A stretch of 64,000 nt of DNA from Tenacibaculum sp. MAR_2009_124. Its GTDB lineage: Bacteria > Bacteroidota > Bacteroidia > Flavobacteriales > Flavobacteriaceae. The notes below the pieces were generated by a model. That model searched no databases, had not been told where the DNA came from, and saw only the letters and a list, made by a program, of their open reading frames with translations. Shown here in pieces: positions 1-10,352 of the stretch; the stretch's first letter is position 1; every line of letters begins with the position of its first letter. The translations under genes were made by a program, and so were the position numbers. The DNA is taken from positions 1 through 64,000 of the forward strand of contig NZ_FNSF01000008.1 of assembly GCF_900105455.1 (NCBI RefSeq). The letters are read 5' to 3'.

Positions 1-3000
1 TCTACAGTTAAATTTTCTTTAGCTGCTGCTAATGCCTCAGTTGTGTATTCACGAATAAAACGCTTTCTCTCTTGAGCTAAATAGTTTAAGTAATTCTCAT
101 TAGTATTGGTACTCGATAAATTCTCCGCCAAATCAAGACAGGTGTCTCGTAAGGGGATCCCTTCAACTTCCGTTGGTACCAAAGCTTTCGGTGGACAAAC
201 CTTTGGATTGGCTTTTCTGTAAACAATATTTACATAGTTTACCCAACCTCTCTTATCTGTAATATTAGGATCCAGTAAGTAATCTCTATAACTTGAAATT
301 ACCGATGCCATTTTATCATACCCGTAATTTAAATAGGTGTTTCCAAAATCATTAAGAGATACAAAAATACTTATTATCAATAGAACGCTGAACGGTTACT
401 TCTGTATCTAATGGAAGCATTACCTCTAAATAATTCAGATAATCATTGATAATGTATCCGAAATTCATCGCACAGAAATAATCTCTTCCTTCGTTAACTA
501 AGGGGTACTCTGGTAGGTCTAAATCCTTAAAGTCATTACTTAATGTATAGCCTTCAATGTTTGTACCCATTACTTTAAAGGTACCTCCATAACCATCATC
601 TACAGTTCGTTCAACAACACCCAACTCTTGAACAAACCTCGCATATTCGTTATCACAACTCACTGGTTCAACGGGTTGTGGAATACAATTACAATCAGGT
701 AAAGTAATCTCATCTGGGTTTTCTTCTACTGGTTCTTCTGGTGTAGGAATTGAAAATGTAACTGGGATTTCTTCAATATTATTCCTAGAAATTAACTTCC
801 CATAAAAAATATTCTCATTGTTATTAACTATATCTAAAGAAGATCTAGTAGTCACAGAGGCTCCAAAATGATTCCATTGTTTATTTATTATATTGCAAGT
901 ATCATCACTACGATAAGTACCTAAGGTACCTGGTTGTTTATGACCAATAGCAAAAGAACATGCATAGATTATACTCCCATCCTTCTTTGTCAAAATTAAA
1001 TTCATTAAAATTCTACCAAACTCATTAAACTCATATCCTCTAATTTCATTTACACTTAAAATATCAGAAAGATTAAAATCATTACTATCAGTTGCGAACT
1101 CGAAATAAAGCCATACGGCTTCTTCACTCCTATCAAGTCCATAAATTCCTGTAAGAGGTGAATAATGAATCTTAATTTGATTAGGCGAATCGAGGTTATA
1201 TAAGTTCTATATGTTTTTATTAAAAAGTTTTGTTGATATGATTCTCCTAAATTAAAATCTACTACAAAACTATCTATTGGACCCGAAGTAATTTCAATCG
1301 AAGTTTCGGTCGAAGCAGGAATATTATTAGGGAATAAATCTATTAATATTCTTTCAAAATGATTTATCATTATCGGAATATTCTGATGTTCAACAACACA
1401 ATCGGGGGCATTCAAATCACAAACATCACCAATACCATCATCATCTGAATCTAACTGATCTGTATTTGCCTTAGTTGGGCAGTTATCACAAGCATCACCA
1501 ACGCCATCTTGATCTGTATCTAACTGGCCCGGATTATATTTCCTAGGACAGTTATCACATATTCGTATGCCATCTTTGTCATAATCCAATCCTGTACTAT
1601 CATCACAACTCTCATCACATAGATTACCTATACCATCACCATCTGTATCAAGTTGACTTGGATTATACGTATTTGCATTAGGATTTTGTGGGTCTGGTGG
1701 ACAAATATCACAACCATCGTCTACGCCGTCCTTATCTAAATCTTGCCCTGTAGCATTTTCTCCACATGTATCACAAACATCAACGTTTTAAAATGCTATC
1801 ATTAGGGAGTACTATAATTTCTCCAATACCTGCTGTATCTATTCCTGCGCTACTATTTACAAATTGACATTCTCCAATAGCTAATTTGGTGGTTCCTGTA
1901 AATACATAATCTCTTGGACGTTGTCCGTCAATAACCTTTGCTAGAACCTCGAATTTATACAAAATACTTCCATCAGCCTGCTCCTCATAACCATCATAAA
2001 ATACGTTTTCAAAGTTTTGTACTAACCATCCACTATTACCACTAACACTATAATTACTCCAGCTTAATCCTGTTGCACTAATATCTAAAACACAGATTTC
2101 TTTATCGTCAATTTTAATCGAACGAGTGTGTTCTCCTGTATTTACACTTTCTAAAGAAATTTGACTCTGTGATGGTATGTTTTTCAAAATCTTGACCATG
2201 CACTCCTTCAAATATACTTCTGGTTACGTACTGCCCTCTATAAACAACATCAAATCCGTTCAATGCTAATTTCTGGCCATTTTGATCACTTACTTCATCA
2301 TTTACAATACCATCTAAGGTGTACTCTAAATCAAAGGCTTTTGGACACTTTCCTGTCTCTGCATATTGGTTATAACTACCCTCTGCTTGGTTCTCATCTA
2401 AAACAGTTTGAGGGTCCGATTGAGAATCATATAAATTATCAATAGGGATAAAACGCTTTTGGCGAGTTTTCCATAATGCGCTACCTTGACAATAATAAGT
2501 CCTGTCTGTAGCAAAAACTAAACTACTTTCAACATCATAGGCTGACAAAACTTTTAAATAGTTTCTAACTGTGCCGTCTCCTTCTCCTATACAATCATTT
2601 AAGAAACTTCTGTTTCCCGCTGCAGATAAACTATGAACATAATGGCTCAAGAAAACATGTTGAATTTTATGTTTCAATCCTATATAAAAGCTTCGGTAGG
2701 TAATCCATATTTTATTCTTTATAGCATCAGAAGCAAGAGCATCAACTGTTGACCAACTAAAATTGGATACAGGCGTAAAATCGGTAAGACCATTATGTGT
2801 AACCGTAATATAAGCCGCTTGTAACATACCAATATCAATACCATTACGACTCATACCGTCATACTTAGTAAATGCAGAAGTCATTATTCGATTTCTCTGA
2901 TCTCTACGCTGCTCATCATAGGCTCCTTGCATAGATAAGATCAATTTAAAATATGGATCCTTATCTTGTAAAGTAGTCAACCCAGCTGTTAAACCAGCAT

Positions 3001-6000
3001 CTTTTGCTAGTGCATAAGACTCGATTTGATTAAGATATGAATCGTATCCATAAGTATTCAACTGAATATCTCTGTTTCCTTGAATCACTGAATTATATAC
3101 ACTAACATTACGCTTATGACATAATACTTGCGAATAACTGTAATATATATGCTCTGGGTGGTTAAATCTAAGCTGCTCTGCCCATGAATCTTGCCAATAT
3201 CTTAGAAAATCATCTAAACGTTTCAACTTATGAGGACGTACATACTTCTTACCATCAATAACCTCATGATCATTTTCAACTAAGGTTTCGGGTTTGTTAT
3301 TCTCATCTAATTCAATCAAAAAAGGATTTCCATACTCATCTTTATAATATCTATATAAAGGATACCTCCATGTTTTTGGAGTTGAGAATGGGGAACTAAT
3401 ATTTACTATAGGTAATATATTATTTTCATTGAAAACACTAAGTTCCCAACCATCTCCATTTTCTTCTGTTTGTCCATATTGACCTCCAGGCTTTAAATCT
3501 CCAAAAATCAATTCTTTATTGATGTCACACCCATCAAACTCCATCTGATAATCTCTACATGAAGCCTCACAAGCCGCCACACCTTCTTCAAATTGTTGTT
3601 GATAGGTCTTCTCTAAATTTCGTGCTAAAGTTGCTTGGGTATTTGTTAAAGTACTTGGAACCTGTAATACAGTTCCTTGATATTCAAAACCAAGGCTACT
3701 CGGGTTACTCGCATCAATATCAAAATACGTATTTAATAAATCTTTTACATACTCTCTTTGAGCAGCATCATAAGCCTCTGCCGTATATTCATAAGTAATA
3801 TTCTCATTAAAATCCTGAATAGCCCATAACTCATTTCTGTTTTAAGTTAAATACATTTTAAACTTAAATTATCCCATTCCAATTCTCCATCGGCATTATA
3901 ACGAATACTTTCATTTAGGATACTTGTCTGGCTGCGCTAATCTATCTAACACAAAAACTGTTTTGTCTTTCTATATAGGTATTAAAAGAATCATAAGGTA
4001 TATAATTATTATTATCATCTTTACGATAGATCGTCATTTCAATACCATAGTCAAAAATACATAGCTGACATACATCCAAACATCCTGCTAAAGATATATT
4101 GGTTGCAAAAGCATTTGGATCTACATAACACGTGCTCGTGCTATCTTTTAAACTTTCAATATATTGATCTGCAAAATAGTTTAAAGAATCCTTATTTACT
4201 TGTAGCTTTTTAGTCACAGAATAGGTTCCAATCTTAAGATTACTCAACTGGAAATTCTCTGTAACTCCTGTTGCATCTATTATTTTGATTTCTTTGGATA
4301 GAATCTACATAGGAAGCTATATACTCTGTACCACATTCGTCTTTTACTGAAAATCCGAAATCATATACAAACTTGTAATTCTCTGTGTTTAACGTATCAC
4401 ACTGAATCACATAATTAGTATCCTTGTTAAAATTGTAGTTGAAGGTGAATTGAGTTCCATCTTCTGTTGCTATAACCTCCTTGGTTGAGAGTAATGTATC
4501 GTCTAAATTCGATGGCTATAAGAACTGGTTGATCTATTGTTTAAAATATCCGCCGTAAGGGTTTTGTGTAATACCCCTAGCGAATCTATTTCATCCTCTA
4601 AGGGTTTAATGCATCTGGTGAATTCCCTTTTAAGGCTGTAGCAATAGTACGCCCTTGTGCATCAATATAACTAACACTGGCCTGACCATTAGGATCTATA
4701 ACTGTATTTTTCTTGTAATGCTTTAAATCACCTACATTAACGTCTCCAAATAATCGAGTAAGTTCTTCACGACTCATTGGTGTTTCATAAAAGTATTTCA
4801 TCTCATGATCCGTTCCCAATTGATGTGTATCTCCTACACCTCCTTTTCTTCGAATCCTTCCTGTATTATCTGGGGTATATTCTATTTGTGAAAATGGAAA
4901 TCCTTTCGCATCTGCAACAAAATTCTGCCATCTGTTGGTCGTATCTTCCAATACATTGCTGAATAATACTTACTTGCCCCTTTACTTGTTGACATCTCCG
5001 AACGTGGTGTAGCACAGTTCGGTAAATCTAAATCAAAATCTCTATAGGTATAAACCGAGTTGCTATTGTTTAAATTAAAACTATCATAATACTTCAATGT
5101 ATCACTAGCCACTGGTACAGGTAAAACCTCTACTGCTGGACGACCTTGATAATCATAAATAACTTCTCCTACAACTGCCTTGTCTGTACTGTTTATCTTG
5201 GTAACTGTTTGACGGTTACGTAAAGTTCCATCAAAATAACTAATCACTTCTTTCTTCTTTCCTTCTTCTGCAAAAGACATTTGAAGCTGCCAGTTCTTTC
5301 TTGACTCATCATGACTTGACACAGCCGTATTTGGCCAATCTGCAACCGCGCTTTTTGCTGCATTTGATCCACTCCAATTAGCAGTATAAGTAACTGTTGG
5401 ATTGTCTACAAAACGCCCCACTGCTCTTACTCTTGCTAAAACATATCCCGAATTATAAATATTAGGAATCTTGTAACTTGTGCTCTTTGTTTGAATTCGT
5501 GAGTTATTGTAGGAAAAATCTTTATCTGTAAATGGTAAAGCTACTGGCTCTATAACTGTAACATCTGTAACTTCTTTCTTATAGTTATCAACCCATGTCC
5601 ATTCTAAATGATACTCCTCTGCTCCTAAAACAGGTAACCATCGAAATTCAACCTTTGTATTATTGTCCGATGGTGCTACAACTAAGCTATAATTAGGATT
5701 CTCTGATATAGGATGAACAATATCGTGTTCTGACCATGCCTTGATATAAACATTTCCAGGGTTTCCTATAACCGTTCCTGAACTATCAACATAACTAACT
5801 CCTGTAACGATCACATCTGCTGCAAAAGACGATATTTTATGTACTACCTTATCATGTAAAACCTTATTCTTATCAACCTGATTCCCTTCAACCCTTAATG
5901 TCGTTTCATAGGTCGAGGCAGCATCTGTTTTGTGGGGTACCAAACGCATCGAGCTTGGTTACTCTTAATTGAACCGTTGTAGTGATATCCTCAAATGGAG

Positions 6001-6190
6001 CTTGATCATTTATTATACCAACCTCCACAAATGTCTTATATGACAAAACTTTAGATTCTGTACTACTTATAAAATCTATCGAGCTCTTTAACTCCTTATT
6101 TAATTCAACTAGTTCTTGAGAAAAGGAAGTAAATCCAATCAAAAACAAGAGTAGAAAATGGAATAACTGTAATTTTATTTTTTGCATCAT
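1..6190 (-). pseudogene. Giant RHS-like secreted protein, third gene of the locus, broken by about ten frameshifts (runs off the left edge)
   Basis: Minus-strand coding potential is continuous from a signal peptide start (MMQKIKLQLFHFLLLFLIGF) at 6190 to the window edge, but it changes frame near 5940, 4945, 4600, 4290, 3950-3845, 2190, 1785, 1205 and 355. In the joined frames the protein has the beta-rich adhesin-like N-terminal part usual in large Bacteroidetes RHS-like proteins (for example YDYQGRPAVEVLPVP and YIDAQGRTIATALKGN, both RHS/YD-like), then thrombospondin type 3 calcium repeats around 1780-1400 (DxDxDGxGDxCD units). Several shifts fall in short homopolymers (TTTTT near 355, CCCC/AAAA near 5940). 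Upstream neighbours are intact, so either the gene is decaying or the assembly has local indels. The C-terminal, possibly toxic, end lies outside the window. The family is recognised by style only; exact function is unknown. Confidence 0.75.
1400..1785 (-). repeat. Thrombospondin type 3 calcium-binding repeats inside the broken RHS-like gene
   Basis: Translated on the minus strand the segment gives successive aspartate-rich units such as QLDTDQDGVGDACDNCP and QLDSDDDGIGDVCD, with earlier units between 1785 and 1590 (DLDKDGVDDGCDICP, QLDTDGDGIGNLCDESC). The alternating Asp and paired Cys pattern is typical of TSP3 repeats, which bind Ca2+ and stiffen surface proteins. The repeats stay readable across a point where the upstream frame has already been lost. 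Confidence 0.85.
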
Positions 6191-6205
6191 AGTAATTTTT
6201 TCCCT

Positions 6206-6937
6206 TTATATTTTTACTAATTCATAACCCTTATACTTCGGGCCAACAACTTTTTTTCCTTTTACATCCTTTATATAACTACCAACATCAAAAGCTTTCT
6301 TCGATATTGAAAAATTCGACATCCGGTAACTCTCATAAACAATCTCTAACTTGTAATGATCATAATCAGGGTTCTGGTAATCCTTCGAAAAATTCATCTT
6401 CGAAAAGTATTTAAACAATTGACGCTTGATTAAGTAAGTCTTCTTATCTAAATCTATAATGAGAGAACTAAATGGTAATTGTGTTAAACCTTTAGGTTTA
6501 AATTCCAATCGATAAAAACTCTCTGTCTCTTTTAGTAAACTAACATCAAGATATTTATAAAGCTCTACTAAATTAATATCGTATTGATTTGCATTGGCTA
6601 AAGGCTGGCTTAAAAGCATCGCCTTCTCTTTATGATTGATCTTGATATAATTTGACCCTGTACTTATAATTTCTGCCTCTCCCATATTACTATAAGTATT
6701 CCCTTGGCTTTTATACAAAATACCCGTGACACTATCATGGGGTGTTGTTGATTCTGAACCTTTATAAATCTGGTAACTTATGGTTACCTGATATTCCTTA
6801 TGTGTCTTAAGGGATGCAGCGTACCTATCCATAAGTGCGGACGCCTTACTCCTTTGTGCATATCCTCTAACAGTTAGAAAAAACAATAAAAACAATCCTA
6901 TCTGTAATATTACTCTTCTACTATTATTACTTCGCAT
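6206..6937 (-). CDS. Small secreted LolA-like protein of the RHS locus
   Basis: A 243-residue protein with an N-terminal signal segment (about residues 8-27, ending near GYAQ), followed by a mixed alpha/beta region that reads like the LolA/outer-membrane lipoprotein-sorting fold seen in Bacteroidetes periplasmic proteins (MDRYAASLKTHKEYQVTISY near the start, paired beta strands afterwards). Its start overlaps the end of the upstream LRR gene by 11 bases, which argues for translational coupling in one operon, and the giant RHS-like gene begins 15 bases downstream. It may help export or fold its large neighbours; that role is inferred from position only. Confidence 0.6.
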   Translation of the reverse strand: MRSNNSRRVILQIGLFLLFFLTVRGYAQRSKASALMDRYAASLKTHKEYQVTISYQIYKGSESTTPHDSVTGILYKSQGNTYSNMGEAEIISTGSNYIKINHKEKAMLLSQPLANANQYDINLVELYKYLDVSLLKETESFYRLEFKPKGLTQLPFSSLIIDLDKKTYLIKRQLFKYFSKMNFSKDYQNPDYDHYKLEIVYESYRMSNFSISKKAFDVGSYIKDVKGKKVVGPKYKGYELVKI

Positions 6938-9900
6938 TGCTCGATCTTGTTTCTTGAATTGTAAATATTCCTTTCTTTGTTTCCTTCTTTACGCGTACCA
7001 AACCGCCTTCTTTATCATACTCATAATATGTAGCATAGTTATTCTCATCCAACTCTGCCATGAGTTTCTTCGTATCATCGTCGTAAACAAAACTCTTCAT
7101 ACTTCCATTAAATGGATAAATACGGATATCATCAAAATAACTCGTTACATCCGCTGAAGTGTTTTTTAACTCTATCACCAAGTTATTTACTGCGGTTTGA
7201 TCTGAACTCTGATAACTATTGATCTTAAAAATACCTTCGATGCGTTGCCAACCATCAATAATATCGCCTGTAGGGTGAAAATCTCCTATAAACACAGGTT
7301 CCTCTAAACTTCCTGACGCCAAACCAACGGTATACAATCGAATCGCCGAACTTGTATAATTAGATGACTTGATTCCTGCTACATTCTTCTCCTTTACCCA
7401 ACCACTAATCATATACTTCTTCTCATAAACAGGACGGAAAGATCCAGCATGTGTGCTCTCAATAGTAGCTAATGGCACTGGAGTAATTACAGGTGTCTCT
7501 GACACAAATAAAGTAATTGGACGACGCTCTAGAGTTAACCCAGTAACAACACTATTGGTTGCCGTAAAATGATACACACCTGCGGCCGACTCCTGAACAT
7601 TGTTTAATACCAAGTCTTTACTTGTTGCTCCTGATATAGCTACCCCATTCTTAAACCATTGATAACTATTATTAGAACTAGTTAAATCAGTACTAGATAA
7701 AGTAATAGACCTCCCTGATTGAACTACTTTTTCCTCTACAACATCAACCTTCGCTTGAGGTGAATAAATATATCTCGAAATCTCTGTCTTATAATTCGTG
7801 TGATTACTCTCAAAATCTGAAAAAACTAAATAATTATCACTAAAAACAAACTCTAGTAATGTATTAATCAAAACCGTATTACTTATCGGAATACTTCCTG
7901 AGAGCTTATTTTTATTGATATATAAAAACTTCAACTTAGTAAGTGTATTAATACTTGTAGGTAAAGAAGTCAATAGATTCTCATGAGCTGCTAAAGTTTT
8001 AAGATTTGTTAAGTTCCCTATACTCTCTGGTAGTACCGTGATTTGGTTTCTGTTTAAATAAAAAGTCTCCAAACTTGATAAATTACCAATACTCTCTGGA
8101 AGTACTGTTAATTGATTTTCATACAAATACAACTTCTTTAAACTTAAAAGGCTCCCTATACCTGTTGAAACTCCTGATATCAAATTACTTCGTAAGTCTA
8201 AAACACTTAAACTCGATAGATTACCGATCTCACTAGGAATAGTACCTGATACATTATTACTTGTAAGTTTTAACTCTACCACTTTATTATCAACTCCAAC
8301 TGTTACTCCATACCAATCACAAACAGGAACCCCTAAACTCCATGGCTTATTCCCTGAAACTGTATTCTTCCAATTAGCTCCATTGGTAGACGTATAAAAA
8401 CTCCATAAAGCATTCTTCTCAGCTTCCGAAACTTGGCATTTTGGTACAGATACTATTAATGTTATTGGATGACGCTCTAATGTCAAGCCCGCAACAATAC
8501 TGTTCGTCACTCTAAAATGATATACTCCAGAATCAGACTCCTGAACATTGGTTAATACTAAATCTTTATTCGTTGCTCCTGATATAGCCACTCCATTCTT
8601 ATACCATTGGTAGCTATTGTTTTGACTTACCATTTGATTACTTGTCATAGTTACCGTTGTTCCAACAAATTCTTCTTTCAACTCCTCTTGATCTACTTTT
8701 GATTGAGGAGAATAAGAAAAGCGTCTTAATGTAGGTATGGCGTTAATTCCATTATAAATATTCTCAATTGTATTAAAATTTAAGTTATTTTTTAAAATGT
8801 ATATTTGAACTAAACGAGTTAAATTAACATAACTAGATGGAATTTCTTTTATTAGATTATCTTCTAGCCTTAACCATTTAAGTTTCGCAAGATTCCCTAT
8901 TTCGGAAGGCACACTGATTATCTTATTCCCTAAAAAACCTAAATAGGTTAGATTTTGTAAGTTTCCTATACTTGATGGTACATCTACAATTTCATTATTA
9001 TTAAAATCCAATCTATTAAGCTTCGTAAGATTCCCTATATCTTCAGGTATTGTAGGAATTTTATTCTCATTAAAATCTAACCATGTTAAATTTGTTAACC
9101 CTGAAATACTCTGAGGAATATTATTTATCTGATTATAATTCGCTACTAAATATTTTAAATTGACCAGACTCCCAATTGTAGAAGGAATTGAGTTTATTCT
9201 GTTTCTTTCTAGATACAATGACTGCAACAGAGTCAAGTTCCCTATTTCATTAGGGATACTGCTCAATAAATTAGATTTCAAAAGTAAATATGTAAGCTTC
9301 CTTAGATTACCTATTTCATTAGGCAAACTCTCCAATTTATTCTCACCTAGGAATAATGCTGATAAGTTAGACAAATTACCCAAGGAACTCGGCAACGTAG
9401 TAAATTGATTTTTGTCTGCGTTAAACCAAGATAACAGGGTTAAATTCCCTATTGTTGAAGGTAAACTTTTAATACGGTTACCTCTTATTGATAGAGAACG
9501 TAAATTCACAAGGGTTCCTATTTCATTCGGGACGCTAGTTAATATATTATCGTTCAAATAGCAGTAAGTTAAGTTTGACAAACTTCCAAACTCAGCTGGT
9601 ATTGCATTTATCTTATTCCCTCCTAAATCAAGTTGATAGAGCTTACTCAATTTACTTATTGAACTTGTTATTTCTCCATCTAGGTAGTTCTGTCTCATCT
9701 GTATTTTAGTAACGTACCCATCACTATCGACGGTTACACCAAACCATTCAGAAACTGGCCTGTCCAATGACCATGACTTGTTATTCGCTAGAGTATTCTT
9801 CCATTGGGAACCATTCGTAGCTGTATAAAAGTCCCATAATGCTTGCTTCTCTTCTTCCAAAGAACTTACCGAGAACGTCGATCTAGTAGAAAAGGTAGTT

Positions 9901-10292
9901 ATTCGCTGGCTTTGACCAGATTTCAGTGTTCTCACTCTGATTTTTTTGTAAAACTTACGTTTTTGACATTTTAGTTTTACATAGAAATCATAAATTGTAT
10001 TAGGTTTAAGACCTGTTATCAGTTCAATATTTTGGTTCGTACGAATTCTTTGTACCCTTGCTTTTTTATTTTTTGGCTTAAATCCTTTTAGTCCATAAAT
10101 TATTATAAAATCGTTATTGTCAGTTATACCAAACCAATTCAATATAACAGAATCTTCTTCGATTTGGGAAGCCGCTACTTCGTATATCGCTTCATTATCA
10201 CAAATTTCTTTTTGTATATCTTGAGCTTCCATGGTATTCATCATGAATGAGAGAAGCATTATTAGAAAAATGTATGGTTTCTTATTTTTCAT
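6927..10292 (-). CDS. Mosaic secreted leucine-rich-repeat/Ig-like protein with an RHS-like tail
   Basis: 1121 residues. Rough order: signal peptide (1-24); fibronectin III-like domain (30-125, ending GLKPNTIYDFYVKLKC); LRR cap with ALWDFYTATNGSQWKNT (about 150-190); about thirteen 23-residue leucine-rich repeats of the IPxxIGNLxxLxxLxLxxN type (to about 500); an Ig-like domain (about 540-615, SYQWYKNGVAISGAT); then a second LRR cap, shorter LRR block and second Ig-like domain, an obvious internal duplication. Residues about 925-1065 look like a carbohydrate-binding beta-sandwich, and the last 55 residues are YD/RHS-like (LMAELDENNYATYYEYDKEG). It lies between the 2063-residue protein and the LolA-like protein, all in one direction. 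Probably a surface or secreted binding module of the locus; the ligand is unknown. Confidence 0.85.
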   Translation of the reverse strand: MKNKKPYIFLIMLLSFMMNTMEAQDIQKEICDNEAIYEVAASQIEEDSVILNWFGITDNNDFIIIYGLKGFKPKNKKARVQRIRTNQNIELITGLKPNTIYDFYVKLKCQKRKFYKKIRVRTLKSGQSQRITTFSTRSTFSVSSLEEEKQALWDFYTATNGSQWKNTLANNKSWSLDRPVSEWFGVTVDSDGYVTKIQMRQNYLDGEITSSISKLSKLYQLDLGGNKINAIPAEFGSLSNLTYCYLNDNILTSVPNEIGTLVNLRSLSIRGNRIKSLPSTIGNLTLLSWFNADKNQFTTLPSSLGNLSNLSALFLGENKLESLPNEIGNLRKLTYLLLKSNLLSSIPNEIGNLTLLQSLYLERNRINSIPSTIGSLVNLKYLVANYNQINNIPQSISGLTNLTWLDFNENKIPTIPEDIGNLTKLNRLDFNNNEIVDVPSSIGNLQNLTYLGFLGNKIISVPSEIGNLAKLKWLRLEDNLIKEIPSSYVNLTRLVQIYILKNNLNFNTIENIYNGINAIPTLRRFSYSPQSKVDQEELKEEFVGTTVTMTSNQMVSQNNSYQWYKNGVAISGATNKDLVLTNVQESDSGVYHFRVTNSIVAGLTLERHPITLIVSVPKCQVSEAEKNALWSFYTSTNGANWKNTVSGNKPWSLGVPVCDWYGVTVGVDNKVVELKLTSNNVSGTIPSEIGNLSSLSVLDLRSNLISGVSTGIGSLLSLKKLYLYENQLTVLPESIGNLSSLETFYLNRNQITVLPESIGNLTNLKTLAAHENLLTSLPTSINTLTKLKFLYINKNKLSGSIPISNTVLINTLLEFVFSDNYLVFSDFESNHTNYKTEISRYIYSPQAKVDVVEEKVVQSGRSITLSSTDLTSSNNSYQWFKNGVAISGATSKDLVLNNVQESAAGVYHFTATNSVVTGLTLERRPITLFVSETPVITPVPLATIESTHAGSFRPVYEKKYMISGWVKEKNVAGIKSSNYTSSAIRLYTVGLASGSLEEPVFIGDFHPTGDIIDGWQRIEGIFKINSYQSSDQTAVNNLVIELKNTSADVTSYFDDIRIYPFNGSMKSFVYDDDTKKLMAELDENNYATYYEYDKEGGLVRVKKETKKGIFTIQETRSSNAK

Positions 10293-10352
10293 AGTTCGAT
10301 ACTCTTTTAAAGCCTTGTTTTTTCAATATCATAAATTAAATAATCTTCTTTA

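Noticed and set aside
1400..1785. CRISPR-like periodic array
   Set aside because: The periodicity is that of thrombospondin type 3 repeats in coding sequence; no spacers.
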